Shown: one piece after another, positions 28,301 to 34,300 of the stretch
Numbering within the stretch: position 1 is the first letter of the stretch
Layout: each line of letters starts with the position of its first letter
Source of the DNA: Antedon mediterranea
Taxonomy: Eukaryota > Echinodermata > Crinoidea > Comatulida > Antedonidae
Assembly (NCBI RefSeq): GCF_964355755.1
Contig: NC_092678.1
Span: 8,964,922-9,028,921 of the forward strand
Length of the DNA: 64,000 nt
Direction of reading: 5' to 3'
Position numbers and translations under genes: made by a program
Notes under the pieces: model-generated
The model's input: the letters and a program-made list of their open reading frames with translations, nothing else
The model's database searches: none
What the model was told of the DNA's origin: nothing

Positions 28301-31300
28301 ATTATCCTCAGTTCATTCAAGTTGATATAGTTTTCTTGTACCTTTTCTTTTAAAAAATTGTTTGTCTGTTTGTAAAATTGAATGAACTGAAATAAAATGA
28401 AATGAAAAGGCCCTTTACAAACATCACCAGGCGAGTAAATCATTGTGAAATTAATATTTTCTCTTACTAATTTAAGTTCGCCAGGCTCCAATGCACTGAA
28501 TACACATGCTATTCTATTGAGCACTCACTCACTCACAAAAAGTCACAGAGGAGGCATTTATTAGAAGCAATAAGGTAAGTATTTACTATTTTATTTTTTT
28601 TTAATTTAATGTTGTATTACTTAAACATATTACCTTTATTATTCTAAAAATAACCAAGAAATGTTCTTGAGAATTTGGTACAAACAAAGCAGGTCTTACA
28701 ATATCAGAATGACGGCTAACATACACACCTGAAAACAACAAATGTTAGTAAAGCAATTCCATAGAATGTTTACTTCTAAGGCTGTACATTATATTTAGGT
28801 TAGTCCTCTTAAAAAATACACTCTGAAAAGACTAAACAAACAGATGGGGAAAATAAGCAAGTTTAGTTTAACCCTCCATCCTCTTTAAAATGATTACTAC
28901 CTGTATTGGAATTTAAGTAAATCTCACTTACAAAGTAAAAAAGTAAACAGACGTCAATCGGGAAAGAGATTCTCCGGATATAAAAAAATATATATATACT
29001 GTATATCTACTTGTGCAATAAGATTTATTTTTTAAATGATGACTATATTTTCTTCAATAATTTTTAACTTTAATTTAAAACCATGTGGATACTATTTTCT
29101 GACATTGAAATCATCATACTATTGTACGCTCCTGAAGGTCGCTAACATCATAACTTGATCGCTCTATGCAACAAGCACATGGCGTGAAAATAAAAACAGG
29201 GAATAGACGATGGGGTTATTAGTTATTTGGGCCTAGCTCATTTACATCCAAATTTTTATGAGAGGAAAATCATTTTTAGTGTGTTAGACCAAGTTTTATT
29301 TAGGTGGTAAGTTGATTATTAAGATGTTACTGTTAGATCTAAAATTAAGTGTGTTATTAATTGGCCTCCAATCGGCCTGCATGATTGAATCATGACATTC
29401 CCTGACGTATGAATTTTTTATTCAGACATTTTATATACCAAACACTGCATTTATGGCTGTTTTTAGGCCTACAGCTTTGACCTGTCTACACTGCCTATGG
29501 GATGATAGCTGAAATCTATGTAACCTCAATTTCACAAATATTTTGAATGATGAACAGCAGCAGGCCCATACCAATTGTTAACTGTACTATACTTACCCAT
29601 GGATGGATTTCCTAAGCATTTTATCAACGATGTTTTAATTCTTAAGCCTCTTGCAGCAATTTCTTTTGCCTATAAACAGAAAAAGAAAGAATAATGATGT
29701 AAAGATCAGCTGTTCAACTAACTTTTTGTATGTAGCACTATTTATAAACCAACTAGAACTTACTTAGTAGTACATTTTGGTCGTGTTCGTACGGTGGTTA
29801 AAATAAGCGCTTAATTTCACCCATGCCTCGGGTTATAAATTGAGCGTTCGTTCGTACTTGAAATATTTAACCGCTTAAATGCTTAATCGACGAATCACAA
29901 ACCGGAAATTACGTTTTAAGGTCAGTTGTCTTTACAACCTACAACCCCATTTTCGCACGCTAGTTTCGTGTTGTATATTTTTTACACGCGATCTTTCTTT
30001 ACAATAACAATTATTTGCTACCTTTTACACTGCTTATCCTTGCGACAAACCTTATGCCTCTTAACGCCGATAATCCTGCCGAAATATGCCTTCTCCTGAC
30101 GACCATTATTTTACTCATTGACGAAGAATTTGAGCCCAATGTTACACGACGGAAACACCACCGACCAGCTAGGCCTACTAAGCGGTCTACACCAACAAGG
30201 ACAGCACCAGCTGACGATCGCTCTCGAAGCGTGTAGGAGAAATGACGGGCCTAGGCAGCGGAGCGAACGTTTGTCAAAATTTGACACATTGCCTCTATCG
30301 GAGATTTATTAATCCTCGAAGGCCGAGTATAATTGGATTATCGCTGAAATAACCTGCAAATTTGGTGAACATTTTGCCTCAAATTTTTTGTAGCCTGAGG
30401 CAAAAGTTAATTGGATCACGCGAACGGAAATCGGGAATAAGCTGGTATTTTCAACCCCTACGAACGGGCCCTTTGATTCAGGTTCGCAGTATTTAATCAA
30501 TAACATTTACAGGGTTCGTACACATGTAAGCTAGTAAAATATCAGGACATTTCAAGGACATTTAATGTCAAAAGTTTAGAGTTTCAAGGACATATATAAC
30601 CTCAATATTATTAAGTTCAAGAACAGAATAACAATTTTTAATTCTTAGAATTTAAAATTCCGTAGTTATGAATGTTTGTCAGAAAATTCAAGTAATTAAA
30701 GTCCAAATGAATACGTATTGTCGAATGGCCTAGAAAAAAAAATCGGTAGCTATGTACATATATTTATACGCTATATACTTCATAGCCGACTTTACATAAG
30801 TACTGTCTCGGTATGGTATCCAAAAATTGGTAGTCAAAATCACTAATAACCAATATGATGATAATGAAGGCACCAGTAATATTAAAGTACCTGCCAAGCC
30901 TACACAGTATTAAACCTACTGTGCGCCGTGGTCTCAATAACTAGACCCCTACAAAAATTGACATTTGAGGCGGATGTACATAATAATATTTACATATTAA
31001 AATAAAGAATATTTAAAGCCTGATAACATGCAACATGCAAAAATTGCTCCACCACCTATTATGGCTGCCGTGCGATCGTGTTTTGACAATGGGTAGGTGT
31101 TTTCCAAAGTTATTTTTAGTGCGTGGATTTCGGCTCGCCTGCTTTTGTACCTCCTTTTCAACTTGCGTTTTCTACTAAAATATTTAATAAACATAGATTA
31201 AAATATATATATATAAATAAACCCTTAAACAAGATCTTTCCAGACATATAATTTTGTCATTCTTATCCAATGTTTGCAAATCGATTTTCTATGCGCGTCT

Positions 31301-34300
31301 TTATTTTTAGACAAAAATCGACTAAAATAAAAAAGACAATAACTACTGTACAGACTTGGGGCAAGTGTAGTATAGTGCATGGTTGTTGTCTAAAAAGGTA
31401 ATTGTCCGGGATAGAAATTGTTGAGGCATTCTCTGTAGTAGTAGTAGTAGTAGTAGTAGTAGTGCTGCAATCACTTACTGTAGAAAGTATTGGACAGTAG
31501 TAGAAGCCATAACTATCTTTTAGTTCTTTATCATTCCTTCCTTCTTCTTTCATTTCCCTTTTCTTGTCCAAGAACTAAAACAAAGTGATTCAATAGATGA
31601 GTGTTATCCAACATTACCGACGGACACTTTTCCAAAACATTTGACTTTTATCAATTTATAAAACTATTCTGGTGGGAGGTTTAAATTCTTTGTATGTTTT
31701 TTATGCAAGTATTTAGTTATTTATCTTTTTTTTTTATTACACCTTATTTATAGAGGGTGACCCTAAACAGCGTATGCTGACAATCAAGGGGCCCTCTTGA
31801 TGAGTGACAGTGGCTGTGTATACTAGTACACCGGGGTAACCCCCTACTCGTTTCGAAAGATGTACTAGGTTCTTTAAAGTGCACATGAGCCAGATGTGTA
31901 CACTGGACCTACGGTTTATAGTCCTTATCCGAGAAGACTCATTCTACCACCAGAACCGTGCATACATAATTCTATTGCTAAAGTAAATTTAGTCATATGG
32001 TTGCAAAATACCTCAACTAAAAAAAAAAGTGAAATAATCCAAAAACGAAATTGTTATGGACGGACACTTTTTTGAGTTACGGACGGACACTTTTGCTCCT
32101 TCAAATGACTACAGTAATTGGCTACAAAAAACATGGTAATACCTATTCATTAACAATCATAGTAAAAAGTTTAAAAGTTGTTATATGATATCCTATTAAA
32201 CAGTGTAAAGTATAAAATCTCATTATGATTCTCATTAGCATTGGTAGTTACACTTTTACAGGAAAAATAAACTTTTTTTGTTGGTGCTTAGATAATTATT
32301 TTTGTTGACCCAATTAAAAAATGCCTATAGTGTGTAATATGTCCATCCATAACAAAAATGTTACGGATGGACATACATTGTAAATGGGTCTTTTAATTGG
32401 ATTTTTTATTTAATTGGATTTTTTACTAACCTCTGTCAAAAGCTGTTGGTTATTCACAATGTAAGCTGTGACATAAGCAAATCTGTTCTTTGACATCTGA
32501 TCTCTATAATTCTGCATTAATATTGGGTGGATTTCTTTCAGATACTCTCTTGAATCTAGTTTCACCTCTTGGAGTAGCTCTAAAAGTATATAATTCAACT
32601 TAATTAAAATAAAGGGATTGAAGAAAAAAGTTGAAAAGATAATAATTATATAAGTAAAGATAAAGATAACATAAAATTGCAACATATATTATAAAACCTT
32701 CAAAATCTTGAAGGATCCAATCAGCAACACAGCTCTTCAATACTTTTGCAATGTTAGGGAAATTGGCCTTTTTAAGGATTGGCGGTTAGTTTAGGTAAGG
32801 GGTACATCTACAGTACTGAATCCACACCAAAACCATGCTCATTTTTGTTATCTTTGACAGAGTTGGATAACATGCACTGGATTATTTAACTCAATAGGGA
32901 AATATGAATTTATCACATCAATACACGTTTCGTACTCGCGAGGTCACCGTCAGTTTGACCTTTTAGTGGGTATACAATGGTAAACAAACACAGCGAGAGG
33001 TATGTTAAAGCATAGGAGAACTGAGAGATGATCATCTTAAAAAGCAATCGTCAAAACTAGCCTTTTGATGGAATGGCATGGTAAGGATGTTATTTATTTT
33101 CTAAACTTATGTTTTATATTCACTGTAGAATTATTTGGGCATTTGGTTCGGAATCATCGACTTTATTTATGTATTGTCATTTTTGGTTTGACACATATAT
33201 ATTACGGTGCATTTAATACATGTTAACTGTTGATTTTATTTACAAATGTTGCGTAAATATATTAATTATTATCTTTCATTCTTCTTCATGCTCCTATTGC
33301 ATCTTCCATGTATTATGTGATGTTCTTCGGCGCTTAAACAGACACCCAAGCCTCGTAGGCCTAGTAGACGAAGTACCGCATCAGGCAACGCCACCGGGCA
33401 GGCGGAGAGACACGAGCACATCGTGGACGTACCTTTCCTTGAAAAATTTCCAAGATTTTGCGCCACTCTCCTTCGGAGCCGACGCAAACCACTCAGCAAG
33501 TGTTTGAACATTAAAAACAGGAATATTATTCAGTGATTTTGTGTAGTTAAATTCACGATTTATCCAACATGTACAACATTTATGATGCACCTTGCAACAA
33601 AAGCACTCGACAGTCGCCATTTCGCTATGCTTCAACACGCACTAGGCGAGAGGTGTTCGGTTTGTTTACAAATCTATACCCACTATTTCTGATTGGTCGC
33701 GAGCGAGAAACGTGTCTATAGAAAAGAAAAGCCAACTTAACCATTTTCATCAAGAAAAATCCTAAAGCCATTGTGGGAAATGGAACAAACCAACCCATGA
33801 TCGCAAAGTCACCCCTGCAGTCACCCCATTACAAAGTCGTTCCTCCGCACCCACCCCATTGCAAGTTTCCACCATTTAAATGTTAAAACAATTAAATTTC
33901 AAACATTATGTGCGATTTGCGCAATGATATTCTAGCACAATTTGAACACAAAAAAAACAGTTTGTGGCATAAGCATAAGGAGAAAGCCCTGCCATGTAGT
34001 CTCAGGTTGCACTATCTCGGCAACGCTCCCATGAGGGGAAGCCCTGCTGTAATTACTCTGCGGTTGTACTACTAACATGCTAGTTTACCAGGGGGAAACC
34101 CCGTAATTATTCCATGGTCGGACTACCAACGTGATAGTTCACCAATAGAAGGGGAAACCCTGCCGTAGTTACTCCAGTTTTTATTTTTTTGGTCACGATA
34201 AAATGATAAAGATGTTAGGATCTAAATTATTTATTTTACCGTGTGGATATTTTTTATTTGGTCGATGAATATTTATAATAAATAATTACATTGTTTTATT

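Noticed and set aside
30015-30312. Two overlapping plus-strand frames in the 29.8-30.5 kb element
   Set aside because: Neither is a full protein. They look like a frameshifted remnant within a TIR element, so they are not called as genes.
30997-31194. 65-codon Arg/Lys-rich minus frame
   Set aside because: No TASOR phase fit, no flanking splice sites in the right register and no recognised family; treated as intronic.
31263-31478. Poly-Thr continuation of TASOR exon 3
   Set aside because: The poly-Thr is the (ACT)n microsatellite beyond a perfect GTAAGT donor; the next conserved block resumes in exon 4.
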